Counted from the first letter of the stretch, positions 21,121-33,370 are shown. The stretch: DNA of 64,000 bases from [Phialemoniopsis] sp. UDSM-2020 (GCA_018873225.1 JAEILZ010000003.1:2666001-2730000), one strand, 5' to 3'. A program made the numbers and translations. The notes: generated by a model not told the origin, from the letters alone.

Positions 21121-21961
21121 GGCGGGCTGCTTGTCGGAGGTTGTTCAGACCAACACCAGAGGAATGGGGATCTCGTCTATATAGTACGCGCGGTAGCTGG
21201 TGCGTTTTCTTGCTTTGTCGGAGCGTAGAGTTCGGTAATGGTTCTGGGAGCGCGACGACACAAGCGTGAGACAAGGTGCTTGAGGGGAGGAATTGGGCCA
21301 CAAGTAGTCGTCTCAAGGCCGGAGACTCGCCAAAGTAAAGGTCGCTTGTAGAGAGAGCCCTTGTATAGCCGTATTTGACGAGCCGGGGCGAAGTGTTCTG
21401 TCGTGTCGCAAGGCCGGTGGTAGAGTCTCGTAAAATCAATTGAGGTGAGGTTAGGTCCACTAGACCAGACTTGATGATTAGACTACCCTAGTCTAAGATT
21501 TTCTCCCGATATGCCGATAAGGGGCGACAGTTTTCTTATCAGCATATGCTCCTCAATCTTGTCAGTCTACACACATTGACGCGAGATGTAGTGCTGTGGA
21601 TTCTACTCAAATCTACTTATACGGTGTGCGCATTATCATTTTCTTTCCTTTGCTAATGTCAAACACTTGAAAGAGTATCGCAATCTGTGTATCATTGTGT
21701 CCCGTCGAGCAAAACGTATTTATCCTGGATCTTAGTGTGGCTAGATCACCATGTGAGCCAAAGGCAGAGAAGCGTGCTTAAAATGGTCTACTCTTCTTGG
21801 AGTAGGTGTATTAGGGTACTATAAACTCGTGACATGTTCTTACAAGCTCAGCTCTTCGCACAACCGCGAAAGATGGCATCGCAAGCACCCGTGATCTAAC
21901 TCATGGAATCCCTCATGTTTCGTAACTCTGCAAGTGGCAACTTCTACTCCTCGTGGTATCT
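21121..21961. other. Spacer between acl1 3' end and uL30m start
   Basis: This stretch carries the acl1 3' UTR and the uL30m promoter, both on the minus strand. It is AT-rich around 21470-21900. I see no gene. Confidence 0.55.
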
Positions 21962-24011
21962 TTAAATCTGAACCTCAACACGACCCTCAGCACCAGGCGG
22001 GCCAGCCTGCTGCAGCTGAGGCAGGAGGTAGGTGATGTCATCCCAAGGGTGACGGTAAAGACCAGTGCGCAGACGCTTCTGGTCGAGGTAGTGGGCAATC
22101 AGACCAATGCTGCGGCCCAGGACGAACAGACCATTCAGGACACCCATGCTCAGGTAGTCCTCGGCCTCCTCCGTGCTGAAGGCACCGCAGTTGCGCATCA
22201 AGTCAACAAAGCAGACGGCAACGCAGCCGTCAACGTTGAGGATCAGGTTGTCCTTCTTGGAGGTGGTGACCGTCTCGACAGCCAGGGCGTAGTCAAGCAG
22301 CTTGTGGTTGGGGAACTTGGCCTTGACATACTCCTTGACGAGCTCGACACGCAGATCAGGGTTGTTCCTGGACTTGACACGGTGGCCGATACCCGGGATG
22401 AGCTTGTTCTGCTTGCGCATGGTGTCGACAAACTCACGAGGGCTCATGCCCTTGTCAAAGGCCTTGGTGAACTCCTCAGCGGCGCCATCCAGAGCACCAC
22501 CGAAGCGGGAGCCAATGGTAAGCAGACCAGACACGAGAGCACTGATAAGGTCCTTGCCGGCACGAGTAGTGATGATGGTGTTCATGGCACCCGAGACAGC
22601 GGGACCGTGGTCAGCCGTAAGCATGAGGACCATCTCCAAGAACTTGGAGGCGTAGTCAGGGAGGCGGCGGCGGAACCAAAGCAGGGACATGACACCACCA
22701 ATACCGATGTCCTCCCTGAAGACGTCAGAAATGGGCATACCAGCATACAGAAGCTCCTGGCCACGGTCGTCGGAGATGGTCGAGATGAAAGCGGCAGGCT
22801 TGCGGATAAGACCAAGCTCCTGTGCCCACGAGTAGTCGAGGGGAATCTTGGGGACAGGGGGCTCGGCCTGGGGCTTGATGGTGCCAGCCTTGACGAGCTT
22901 CTGGTAAACTTGGGCCAAGAGCTGAGGCATGTCCTCGAAAGTCTCGGGGACAAAGATGCCAGCCTCCTTCATCATCTTGTTCTTCATCGCGGCGGTCTCG
23001 AGCTGCGAGTTGGCAAAAGCACCGGCGTGACCGAACTGAACCTCGGTCTTGAACATGCTTGCGCAGGTACCGATAGCCCAGGCAACGACAGGCTTGGTGA
23101 TGACACCCTGCTTGACAGCATCGATCACCTTGTACTCCTCAACACCTCCGACCTCACCCAGCAGGACGAGAATCTTGCAGTCGGGATCCGCCTGATACCT
23201 CAGCAGGTGGTCAATGAAGGTAGTACCGGGGTACCTGTCACCACCAATGGCAACACCCTCGTACACACCGTCAGTGTTCTGAGAGACGATGTTGTTCAGC
23301 TCGTTGGACATGCCGCCAGACTTGGAGACATAGCCGACGGAGCCACGTCGGTAGAGCTTGGAAGCAACGATGTTGTCCATCATACCGCCAGTGTTGCCAA
23401 TCTTGAAGCAACCGGGCTTGATGCCACCAACGGTAGCGGGACCGATGATGGTGATGCCCTTCTTCTGGGCAATGTAAGCAAGCTCACGAGCGCGCTGTAA
23501 CCACCATGTTAGTGAGCGATTCATCGTTCAATGCTGTAGGCGAGAACAGGTGACTTACTCTCTCAGGAACACCCTCGGCAATGATGGCAATCGTCTTGAC
23601 CTGGGGGAACTCCATGAGCTCCAGAGTGGAGCTGTACACACTTCGAGAGGAGGCGAAGTTGACCACAACGTCAACGTCGGGGTGCTTGGCCATGGCCTTG
23701 TTGACCTCCTGGTAGACAGGGAGCAGAGTCTCGCTGGTGCCCCAGTAGAACTTGCTGACGAATTGACCACCGAAGGTGTAGATGATGCCGGCCACCGAGG
23801 GAGTGTTGCGCTTGCAGATGAAGTCGAAGTCCAGCATTCCCTGGACAGCTCGGTGCTGCATGCCGTAGACGAAGCATCTCGTCTTCTGGTTGAAGAGGGC
23901 GTGTGAGGGAAGAGGGCTCAACGGGCGGCTTGGGGCGGCGAAGCGAGTGATGTTGTCGTTGGCGGAGAGGCCACCGCTGCTGGTGCCGTTGGCAGCGCTG
24001 GGAGCAGGCAT
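21962..24011 (-). CDS. acl1: ATP-citrate lyase subunit 1 (CoA-binding and citrate-synthase-like half)
   Basis: Two exons (23559-24011, 21962-23494) give 661 aa. The protein corresponds to the C-terminal half of animal ACLY: a succinyl-CoA-synthetase-alpha-like region ([34 protein letters not shown]), the phospho-histidine loop in [12 protein letters not shown], and a citrate-synthase-like domain containing [22 protein letters not shown]. With subunit 2 it converts citrate, CoA and ATP to acetyl-CoA and oxaloacetate in the cytosol, supplying lipid synthesis and histone acetylation. Fungi of this group split the enzyme into two genes, here arranged head-to-head with acl2. The intron has a GTAAGT donor and TTACAG acceptor. 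Strong codon bias shows high expression and creates a 515-codon antisense shadow frame. Confidence 0.98.
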
Positions 24012-24067
24012 TTTGAGAGGCAGGAAAGCTCAGAACTGGGAAATATTTCGTTTTGAAAAAGCACCTG

Positions 24068-24364
24068 CTATAGAAATGCCAATTGGTTAGCTACTAAACT
24101 GTAGAGGAAGTCTGACAACATCTGGCGAAGACGTTTCGACGCTTCGGTGGGCTCGACCGAGCTCTTGTCCAAAAAAACAGTTTTGTGACTGCTCATTGCC
24201 CGGTTGAAGCTTAGCCACAGCTTGCACTGAGCTTTGAGAGCAGCCCACAGCTCCAGAGACGACAGCACGGTCACTATCGCAGCACAGGAGCTGCTCACAC
24301 GCCATCATCTCCACGAGCGCAAACCCCGCTCGTCCATCGCAAAGATCGTATGAAGCTCACATAC
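24068..24364 (-). other. Probable 5' UTR intron of acl1
   Basis: On the minus strand a GTATGT donor (G at 24364) and a GCTAAC branch site followed by TATAG (ending 24068) define a 297-nt leader intron that stops 56 nt before the acl1 ATG. Inferred from splice signals only. Confidence 0.55.
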
Positions 24365-25296
24365 CTTTAATATAGCCTAACAAGGTCCAGTTGCGAGAGG
24401 ATGAAGAGAGAAAAAAACACACAAGAGCTGGAGGGAGAGCAGACTTGAGTGAGATGGAGAAGATGGTTCACAGGAGTTTGGATTTTGGAGGTGGTGGATT
24501 TTTTCTTTGTCGCTTTCCAAAGGGGGGAAACCAAGCAGGTGCGGTGCGGTGCATGCGGCGTGTCCCAGCGACCGGCCGGTAAGTACCAGTGACGAAAAAC
24601 CAACAAGCTTGGTTGGTAGCGTTGCTGTCCGGACTTTGCTTGGTCGGAGCGTTTTTTTTTCTCTTTGGCGTTGGTGGGCTGGATGGCTTGGCTGGGCTGA
24701 GAGCTGATGGTGGCTAGAAGGCTGCCCAGGCTGTGCAAGGTAACGGGTACTTTGGGGAGATAATCTCAAAATGCGATACAGGACCGAATGTACTGTACCT
24801 CAATTGGGTCTCAGGATTCCTCTGGAAAGATCGGTGTATGCGTGGCAGGTCGTTTCGCCCAGATTGAGTCAATATCTCCACTGTCAGACAAATTCGCCGT
24901 CCTGGTAAAAAGTCGCCATAGAGCGAAAAAAGTTGGGGAAATTCCAAGTCTTGTTGATTCGTTGACCTGTTGAATGCTCAATTTCAAGGGACGGACCCTG
25001 GTCCCCGCCTTTTAGTGTGCTAGTGGTCAAGTACCGGTACCTGACGGCCACAAGCTGATCACGACCGAAAGGATTGACACACCACCAACATCAGGGTTCC
25101 TTTCTGGTCGCAGCAATTGATGCCTCAATATTGTTCCCTCCTTTTCGGCTTCCGAAACGAGGGCCACGGACAGTCAGGAAATACTGTAATGGAACGAACA
25201 TGCAAGACTCGAATTGCATGGCTAAATTTTGCAACGGAAGAGAAGCACTGGCTTCAATAAAAGAGAAGCCACTAGCAGTTGACCGCTTTTGCGCCC

Positions 25297-25319
25297 TTTA
25301 GTGCCCTGCAGGCACTAAA
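25297..25319. repeat. Inverted repeat in the acl1/acl2 control region
   Basis: TTTAGTGCC, spacer CTGCA, GGCACTAAA: two exact 9-bp arms. The core TTTAGTG recurs in other intergenic regions of the window (25013, 48046, 48058 and, inverted, 14837). It lies about midway between the two divergent start codons, so it could act on both genes. Confidence 0.6.
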
Positions 25320-26590
25320 ACAAGGTACGTTTTAGGGGTACAACGCTGGTAGCATGACGTGGAGCTTTTCGGGTCCCATAAAAACCCAAACGACTTTTGA
25401 CGGTCTGTTCAACAAAGAAACGTCCCCAAGCCCCTCCCTGGTCTCCGGGTCAGGTACTGGTGTGCCTGATTGTTCTAGTGCATCTCTGTGTCGGAGTCCG
25501 TCGCTGAGAACACAATGCCCACCCTCTGGACACACCGGATGGCCCCCATTGCCCACTCCGCAGGCCGGAGACCGTTCTCAAGCAGACAGGTATCACCTAC
25601 TTAGGTTGCCCCAATACCGACAAACACCTTAATGGACCGAGTCCCAGTGAACTATGAATAGCCCGGTGAGTTTGGAAAGGAGCATGACATAAGAATGCAG
25701 GTGAGATGGGGAAGCTGGTTGGTGGTGGTGCTGGGGGCGGTAGGATTGATAGGCGGGCTGGCTGGTACTTCAGCGCCAGCCATCAATTGATCCCATCGGA
25801 CATGTTCGCTGGTTCCCAGCACCGATGCCCATGCACTGGCAACCGGCCATTGCGTGCCACCACGAGACGAGATCGGGGACCATCCCCGTAGCAGGCCACC
25901 CATGCCACTCCTCGCTCAACGAAAATGCTAGAAGGGTGGTAGTGATACTTTGGCTGTCAGACCGCCAGCTCACTAGAGCTCGCCCCAAAAAATTTGGCGT
26001 GTACCCGGTACCTGAGATTCTGCCGCCCCAGTGGTACCTCGAGCCAAGCCCCGCCGCTGCAAGCAAGCAAAGCTGTCCAGGCCAAACGAGGGACCCGACC
26101 GCTGTTGTCTGGTGGGAGTTGTGTGTGTATGGTGGGAGGGGGGAGCTGCCACCACCAAGCTGCCCGTTTGCTGGGAAATTTTTTTGAACGGACGGATTCC
26201 AAGAGGCGGTATCCATTTCGAAAGAACTCCTGCTTTCTTCGATCCTGTTCACCATCACCACCACTTTCCCTTCCAATTTCCCAATTGCATCGTCTGCTTA
26301 GGAATTGTGTCTGCTTTTTTCTAGCCACCCGACCAGAACTTCACGAGACTGTGAGTGTTTCCCCCGCTTCACCAGATTGCCAGCCCACTATGCTCTGGAG
26401 CTTTCCATTGCACCAGCTCGATCGTAAAATGATGCGCCAGACTGGCTATGAACCACTTGGAAAACAGACGGCTGACAAGCACATCTTTACGCAGGATTGC
26501 GTCGGTACCCATAAGAAGGGAAAGCAATAACAGGAGAGGACAAAAAGAAATCACTGAGCTTTCAGTCACATACCTAAGACCTTCAGCACC

Positions 26591-28518
26591 ATGTCTGCCA
26601 AATCCATCTTCGAGGCCGACGGCAAGGCAATCCTCAACTACCACCTGACCCGGGCTCCCCTCATCAAGCCCTCGCCGCTCCCTACCCCGACCAAGCACAA
26701 CGCCCCTCCCAGACTCGCCGCCCTCCACTTTGCCGAAGATGCCAACGTCGAGGACGTCCTCGACCAGGCCGAGGTCACCTACCCTTGGCTCCTCCAGGCC
26801 GGTGCCAAGTTCGTCGCAAAGCCCGACCAGCTGATCAAGCGACGAGGCAAGAGCGGCCTTCTCGCCCTCAACAAGCCCTGGGCCGAGGCTCGTGCCTGGG
26901 TTGCTGAGCGGGCCGGCAAGGTGCAGAAGGTTGAGCACACCGAGGGTGTCCTGAGGCAATTCCTCGTCGAGCCTTTTGTGCCCCATCCCCAAGACACCGA
27001 GTACTACATCAACATCAACTCCGTCCGTGATGTAAGTTGTACAATTTTCCTCTTTCTCCTTCCCCTGGCCGGACACAGCCATCACGTGACGGTGAGGATC
27101 CTGGGTAAGGGTCCGAGTCGTTCACCCCAGAAAGAGTGGGTGACTTTGTCAAGGACAACACGAGAAAAGAAACACAAGAAAACAAAACCCCTTATAACAA
27201 AATCAAGTCAAAGGATTGTGTGGCTGGTTTTGGTGGGAGTGCAGAGCTTTTGACGGGTGGGCGGGTTTTCTCTGCCTTTAGTTCTCCAGCATTCGGGGCA
27301 GATCCGCTGCACCGGACGAACGGAGGCTAAAAAACGAGATTACCTGGGTACATCCTTTCGGCATCTGCACCCACATTCCGCACCGCAACCCGCAGACTGG
27401 CGGTTTTACCCCGGCTGAAGCCGCTGCACATACCCACTCGTTTGTTTCCCATGGCCATAGCTTTACTAATACGTCTGTCTTGACTACAGGGTGACTGGAT
27501 CCTCTTCACCCACGAGGGTGGTGTCGATGTCGGTGATGTCGATACCAAGGCTGAGAAGCTCTTGATCCCCGTCGACCTGAAGGAGTACCCGTCCAACGAG
27601 GTCATCGCCAGCACTCTGCTGAAGAAGATCCCCCAAGGTCTGCACAAGGTTCTGGTTGACTTCATCACCCGCCTGTATGCCGTCTATGTCGACTGCCAGT
27701 TCACATATCTCGAGATCAACCCCTTGGTCGTCATCCCTAACCAGGATGCCACCTCCGCCTCGGTTCACTTCCTGGATCTTGCGGCCAAGCTTGATCAGAC
27801 TGCCGATTTTGAATGCGGTGTGAAGTGGGCCATTGCTCGGTCCCCTGCTGCTCTCGGCCTCACCAACGTCGCTCCTTCGGCTGGTGGTGCTGTCAACGTT
27901 GACGCCGGCCCGCCAATTGAGTTCCCTGCGCCTTTCGGCCGTGAGCTCTCCAAGGAGGAGGCCTATATCGCTGAGCTGGATGCCAAGACTGGTTCCTCGC
28001 TGAAGCTGACGGTCCTGAACCCTACTGGCCGCATCTGGACTCTTGTTGCTGGTGGTGGTGCTTCCGTCGTCTACGCTGATGCCATCGCATCAGCCGGTTT
28101 CGCCGATGAGCTTGCTAACTATGGCGAGTACTCTGGTGCGCCTACCGAGTCTCAAACGTACCACTATGCCCGCACTGTCCTGGACCTGATGCTCCGTGCT
28201 CCCATTAGCCCCAAGGGCAAGGTTCTCTTCATCGGTGGTGGTATTGCCAACTTCACCAACGTTGCTTCCACTTTCAAGGGCGTTATCAAGGCCCTGCGCG
28301 AGTACGCCACCGTTCTGATCGAGCACAACGTCCAGATTTGGGTCCGTCGTGCTGGTCCCAACTACCAGGAGGGTCTCAAGAACATGAAGGCTGCTACTCA
28401 GGAGCTCGGACTCAACGCCAAGATCTTTGGCCCCGAGATGCACGTTTCTGGCATTGTGCCCCTGGCTCTCATCCCCGGCAAGTGGGAAGAGGCCAACGTG
28501 CAAGAGTTCAGTGCCTAA
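26591..28518 (+). CDS. acl2: ATP-citrate lyase subunit 2 (ATP-grasp and citrate-binding half)
   Basis: Two exons (26591-27031, 27490-28518) give 489 aa, matching the N-terminal half of animal ACLY. It opens [19 protein letters not shown], followed by the ATP-grasp region ([39 protein letters not shown]) and the citrate-binding domain ([34 protein letters not shown]). It forms the heteromeric lyase with acl1. The intron is 458 nt, long for this window; the exons join exactly at the conserved SVRD-GDW position, so no cryptic exon is needed. Codon use is strongly biased, as in acl1, agreeing with stoichiometric high expression from the shared promoter. Confidence 0.98.
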
Positions 28519-29228
28519 GGTGGCGAGATATGTGGAGAAATACAATAGAAGAAGCCGCTGCCTAAATACCCGAAGGAGGGAGGGCTTAAAGAGGTGCTAG
28601 ACAGTATTGGCATGGATGATTTGCCATGTACACGGCTTGCACACCTCGCTTGTACGTTGAATGAATGGATGGTGGTGCGGACAGACATGATGAGCTGTTA
28701 CTATACTTAGACCTCCTGTAATGTGATGAAGACAAAAGATTTCTAGTCATGAAGAGTTCCGTTCCTCGTCGGTCCAAGCATGTCCAAGGCGTGTGGTATC
28801 AGCCCTCAAAACCTTGTCTCAGTTGAGTAGGTCTACAGTCCTGCGTTACTTGGGATGGAGTGAGACTTCGGGCCTTGATGAAAGCATTGAGCATAGCAAT
28901 ACGTACCAAATGAATAAGAAACACACGAGACACATAAACTCATCAGAACACCAACTCGAGTTCTCATTTCCCCTCGCTATCGGACTCTAAATCTACAGAA
29001 ACGCCTCACAGGCGCAAGCAAAACACCCAAAGGTATACAACAGTAGGCTTGAAAAAGGAAAACACTAACATAAATCGCTGTCATGCTGTGAGCAAAAGGA
29101 AACAAGAGACGCTGTCACATATCAAGTGCGTAACCAGAAAGGGTCTACACCAATGGCCCAAAGTCGAACAGGCGCGAGACCTGCAATGCCCAAAAGAGCC
29201 GCCAGCCAATAAGAGATCTCAACGCAGC
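28519..29228. other. Spacer downstream of acl2
   Basis: A 710-bp stretch with the acl2 3' UTR and, on the minus strand, the region downstream of a Gln/Cys-rich open frame. I see no gene in it. Confidence 0.55.
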
Positions 29229-29693
29229 TCAAGTGTGGTGAAAATTCTGGCACCAGTTCAAACCACAGCAGACGCAATCGTCGTTCAAACCACAGCATGC
29301 GCCATCGTTATTCGGCTGCTCCTGTTGATTAGCTGCGTGGACCGCCTGCTGCTCAGACTGCCCTGGTTCTTGGATGACAAATTGAACCCTCTTGGTTGGC
29401 CCCTGTTGTTGCTGGTTGACCCTTCTTTGTTCTTGCCGTTGGTCCTCGAGCCTCTGTTGGTCATCGTCGTGGCCTTGCAAGTGTGAATCTTGCGGTTGTG
29501 TCTCGCCCGTGGTTCTATAATGCTCCAGGTTGGGTTCGCCGGCACTTGGCACTTGGCTGGCGCTGAGCAGCGGAAGGCCCTGTTCCTCGAGGCCTGCCTG
29601 AGCATCGGCGGTGTGGCCAGTCTGACCGTGCAACCACCTGTCAATGTAGTCGAATGTCGAATTAAATTTTCTGTAGGCATAATCAAAACCCCC
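29229..29693 (-). CDS. Startless Gln-rich/Cys-tailed open frame (candidate 3' exon or relic)
   Basis: The frame is open from just after an in-frame TAG (29694-29696) to a TGA at 29229, 154 codons with no ATG. It reads as protein-like: an aromatic start (FDYAYRKFNSTFDYIDRWLHG), a Gln/Glu/Asp-rich middle (about 45-115), and a C-terminus with two related units, CCGLNDDC and CCGLNWC. The units are encoded by a 15-bp direct repeat (29256-29270 and 29283-29297, 27 bp apart). The in-frame CATAG just upstream could be a splice acceptor. It lies on the same strand 33 bp beyond the GH72 stop, so it could be an alternative 3' exon of that gene, the end of a truncated gene, or chance. No family recognised. 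Confidence 0.3.
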   Translation of the reverse strand, partial: GGFDYAYRKFNSTFDYIDRWLHGQTGHTADAQAGLEEQGLPLLSASQVPSAGEPNLEHYRTTGETQPQDSHLQGHDDDQQRLEDQRQEQRRVNQQQQGPTKRVQFVIQEPGQSEQQAVHAANQQEQPNNDGACCGLNDDCVCCGLNWCQNFHHT

Positions 29694-29726
29694 CTATGGG
29701 CACCACCACCTCCGCCTAAAATAACA

Positions 29727-31542
29727 CTAGATTGAGAAGCCGAAGATGGCGATGGCGGTAATGACCAAGATGCCAACGCCGCTCGAAGCCAGCTCCCGCT
29801 TGCCCAGGGCAGCGTTCTTCTTGGACTCGGTAGGAGAGGAGGTAGAGTTGGTCGAAGAGCCGCCGTTGCCCGTGGTTCCCGAGGGGCTGTTAGTGCCAGG
29901 GGTGTTCATCTCGTCGTCGGCCAGAGGCTTAACGGCCAAGCCCTTGAGCTCAGTGCCGTCGGGGTTCTTGACGGTGTACTTGACGGTGTAGTCGCTGATC
30001 TTGACAATCTTGCCGACGGGGGCGGGGTTGACACCCTTGGTGATGATCTCCTGGGCTCCTGGGGGAAGGACGGGAATGGTGAAGTTCTTGTCAAAGCCGG
30101 CCTCCTTGATGATCTTGGCATCGCAGGTAGGGGGCTTGGGGCTCGAGCTGGAGGGCTTGGTGGCCTGGATGGTCTTGGAGTCGATCTTGGCATACTGGTC
30201 CTTGAGCGTGTAGAAGTCCTTGAGGATGTCGGCAGAGCCGTCGTCGTGAATGTCGACCAGACCGTAGTTGTTGGGCTCCTGCGCATACTCGTAGACGATG
30301 CCACCGCTGAGGACTCCAGTCATCTTGTCACTGTAGAGAGCACCGACCTCGGTGAAAACGCGAGGAGAGGGCGTGTTGCAGCCGTACTCGGAGAAGAAGA
30401 CGGGGACAGAGGTGTCGGTGAAGTTCTTGACAAGCTGATCGTACTGACTCTTGCTGAAGCTGCTGTCTCCGCACCAGCTGTAGCTGTTCAGAGCAAAGAG
30501 GTCACCGCGGCTCATGTCGCTGGCATCACCATCCTCGGCGCAGGTAAAGAAGTTGAAGCTGTCCATGAGCACATCGCGGACGTCGGCTGCAGAGTAGCCG
30601 ACGGGGATGGCGCGCGTCGAGTGCTTCGAGATGTAGTTCTTGAGATCGCGAGTGACGGCGCGGATGTAGCGGGGGACGAACTCGGCATCCTTCTCGGCGC
30701 TAATAACTTCGTTACCAGAGAAGAAGGCCAGCGTGTTGGGGTACGACTTGAAAGCCTCGACAATGGCAAAGGTACGGTTCAAGTAGGCAGCGTAGTACGA
30801 GGTCCATGGCTCAAAGCTGCTGATACTCTCGCCAACAAGAGGAGAGTTGACGTCGATCATCATGTACATACCGGCCTAAATGTGCAATGTTAATGCGCCA
30901 TCTCGAGGGGCTACTAATGACAAACGCGCAGGCCAAGTTGACTTACGGCATTGAAGATACTGGCGCACTCGTCGTGGTTCAAGTTAGGGTCCAGGTTATA
31001 GACTCGGATGGTGTTGATACCCAGGACCTGCATCAGGGCGGCATCACGCAAGCAGTGATCCTTGTCGCTGAGGGGATCCTTCTTGTTTTGGGGCTGGTAT
31101 CCGGCAGAGCCACCGGGCTGGTAGGCGACACCGACGACCTGGAAGCGGTTGCCAGTCTTGGGGTTGACGAAGGCATTGCCCTTGACCTCGAGCGAGGGGA
31201 CAGCGGCAACGAAGCTCGCGCCAAGGGCGAGCAGGGAGAGCGAGAGCTGTAGAAGAGGCGGTGGTCAGTAATCTATCTTGATCGCAGACAGCGCCACAAA
31301 ATGCAATGCGCGCATCGCATCGCATCGTTGAGCAACCGGTCATGGAGACCGTTCGTGCCTTGTTGATATAGTTCACATGATCGGTCCCGGGTAGCTGGGG
31401 TGGCCGTTTCTCGACCTGGTTGGCCGACACCAGCCGACCCGGGTTGCTGTTGGATGGATCTACAGGGTCCAACCAACGGATTTTGCGCAGGACGATGACA
31501 ACATGCACGAGCAGGGACAAGGAGGCGCAGACTTACTTGCAT
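29727..31542 (-). CDS. GH72 beta-1,3-glucanosyltransferase, GPI-anchored (Gas/Gel family)
   Basis: Three exons (31537-31542, 30947-31246, 29727-30875) give 484 aa. Exon 1 is only six bases (Met-Gln), followed by a 290-nt intron. Exon 2 starts the rest of the signal peptide (LSLSLLALGASFVAAV). The GH72 domain shows GNAFVNPKTGNRFQVVGVAYQ, the acid/base Glu in FFSGNEV (about E158) and the nucleophile in FFSEYGCN (about E265). A Ser/Thr-rich linker and a hydrophobic tail (GVGILVITAIAIFGFSI) form the GPI signal. There is no CBM43 module, so it is of the short Gel1/Gas-type class. The enzyme cuts and re-joins beta-1,3-glucan chains to elongate cell-wall glucan at the plasma membrane. The upstream region has long CT/GA runs (31940-31980). 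Confidence 0.97.
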
Positions 31543-33370
31543 GGTAGGCAGCTAGAGCGACAGGATTTCTACTGTAGCACAAGTGTCTCGTGGATTCGAT
31601 GTGTCAGATGTCGACAATATAAAGTATTCAAAAACCCTCGATCGTTGCTGGAGCAAGATGAGTGGGTGGTGAAAATGGGAAAAGCGCGTGGAGCAAATGA
31701 GTGACTGGAATGCAAAATGACTTTAAGAGCACGACGCCGCCTTGTTGTCAGTTCATGGACGTGACGGTCAAGACAAAGGCCGGAAGGAGTGACAGGAATG
31801 GAGCAAGAAACCGAACTCGCGACGGTTGAGTTTTGCTTGCTTGAGCGAGAAGAGACGGGCTAAAAGGAGGGAACGCGGACGGAACACGAGGAAATAGCTT
31901 CAAAATATGTTTTTACGGACCAAGGCGGTTTCCCCCCTCTTGGTCTCTCTCTCTTTCGTGCTCTCTCCGCCTCTCTCCTCTCGGTACTACTCCCCCTCCA
32001 CCTGCTGCTGGATCCATTCCTGGGCATAGGTAGGTACACTCATTCATTCATTGCACTTCCAAAGGGGCCAATCTGAATCCATGCATGTGCATGACAGGCA
32101 GGCTTGCTCGGTTGTCGGGTCCTCTTCGCTGCACCACCAGACAAGACCCTTGGCCAATCTCGAAAAGAAAAACACCAAGAGGTCTCCCCTCCCCCCTGAA
32201 ATCTGGAATTCCGGGAGGGCAGAAACACCAGCGATCTCCACCAGTAGCCTTTTCACAGTTGGGCATGGTTGCACCTTAGCGTCTCACCACGGTTAGAACG
32301 CCCGCTAATCCAGGCCGCCAAGCAATCTCGCAAGTGCATTAGCGCAGCGACTGGACGAACCCAAGACGTCGAATACGACAATCTCGTGCCTCTGGCCACG
32401 GCGCTATGCTTGTTCCTGTCATATCAATCCACCCGCTGCACGCTTTATCCACCAAATTTGGTTGACAACCGAAATGGGCTGGTATCCGCTGTTCAGGGTC
32501 TGCATGGGTCTATGTCTGGTTTGTCTGGTCTGGGGACAATGAGAAAGATCCACACCTGGGTCACGACAGTCTCGAGGGCAGACACAACAGCCTGCGCCGT
32601 CGGTGTGCTGTCTCATTTGGCAGCAAAGTCTTGCGAAATGATACCAAGCCGTGGCAGGCACGTACAAAGACTGGCCAAGAAGCCTCAAGTAGCCTACCGA
32701 CCGGGACTTCGCAAGTTTGCCAATACTGGCCAAGGCTCGTCGTCAAATATTCCTCGCTCCTGCGCCTCCCTTGGCTGCGCGATCATCCCCGTCTCGAGAG
32801 CCTCAAAACGAGAGCCATCGTTGTGTAATGAATGTTTCTTCGAATTGCGGCAAGGCTGTGCATGCGCCCACAAACACCATTGCTGAGTCTCAAATTCCCC
32901 TATTCAGTCCAGTGATTTCGATACACGGTCTTGGCAGGGTGCAACTGCCGATCTTCGTAGATCCATGTGCGACTCCGGATCATTCGTGATGTTCACCAAT
33001 TTCACCCAATCGCCGTGTTCCCATTACCCCGTCTCTTTTCAGACCTCCTATCAAAGGGTTGTCCTTGGCCTAGATATTATAACTGCTTAAGTACGGAGTA
33101 CTCTACACACTCTCTGCAGAGATCAAGCACTTCCGGTGTCGATCATTCCGTATACACCGGGCAGCGAGGACCCAACAATCTTGTTGTCCGGCGGCCTCTT
33201 CCTGCGACTCATCCACGGTCTACGTAACGTATGCACCGAAGACTAGCGAGTTGCAGTCTGAAAATTCGAGTCTAGCCCGGTATGATGCTGAGCATCCGTG
33301 CTTAAACAACACATGCCTAGTGTATGGCCTTTCTGACTTATACATTTGAACGGTAGCGCAGGGCATTCGG
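31543..33370. other. Gene-poor region upstream of the GH72 gene
   Basis: 1.8 kb with a CT-rich tract (31930-31985), an attcattcattcatt run near 32040, and a TAGGTAGGTAC motif near 32027. The longest open frame (205 codons, + strand) has no protein-like character. I see no supported gene. Confidence 0.5.

Larger units (their letters stand above)
24012..26590. promoter_or_regulatory. Shared divergent control region of acl1 and acl2
   Basis: 2.58 kb separate the two start codons. The acl1 side holds a probable leader intron. The middle holds a 23-bp inverted repeat and a gtaccggtac palindrome near 25033. The acl2 side holds a possible leader-intron donor (GTGAGT at 26350) and a CCTAAG acceptor-like site 12 bp before the ATG. 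Open frames in this stretch overlap in all directions and are not supported. Confidence 0.65.

Noticed and set aside
20792..21460. 222-codon open frame on - strand
   Set aside because: Runs over the uL30m gene in another frame; the shorter frame matches a known ribosomal protein.
21953..23500. 515-codon open frame on + strand
   Set aside because: Antisense shadow of acl1 with the same cause: biased codons of a highly expressed gene.
27032..27489. Possible hidden exon in the 458-nt acl2 intron
   Set aside because: The flanking exons join exactly at a conserved protein position shared with animal ACLY, so no extra exon is needed.
32269..32886. 205-codon open frame on + strand
   Set aside because: No ATG at its start, no domain, many Cys and Arg from non-coding composition.
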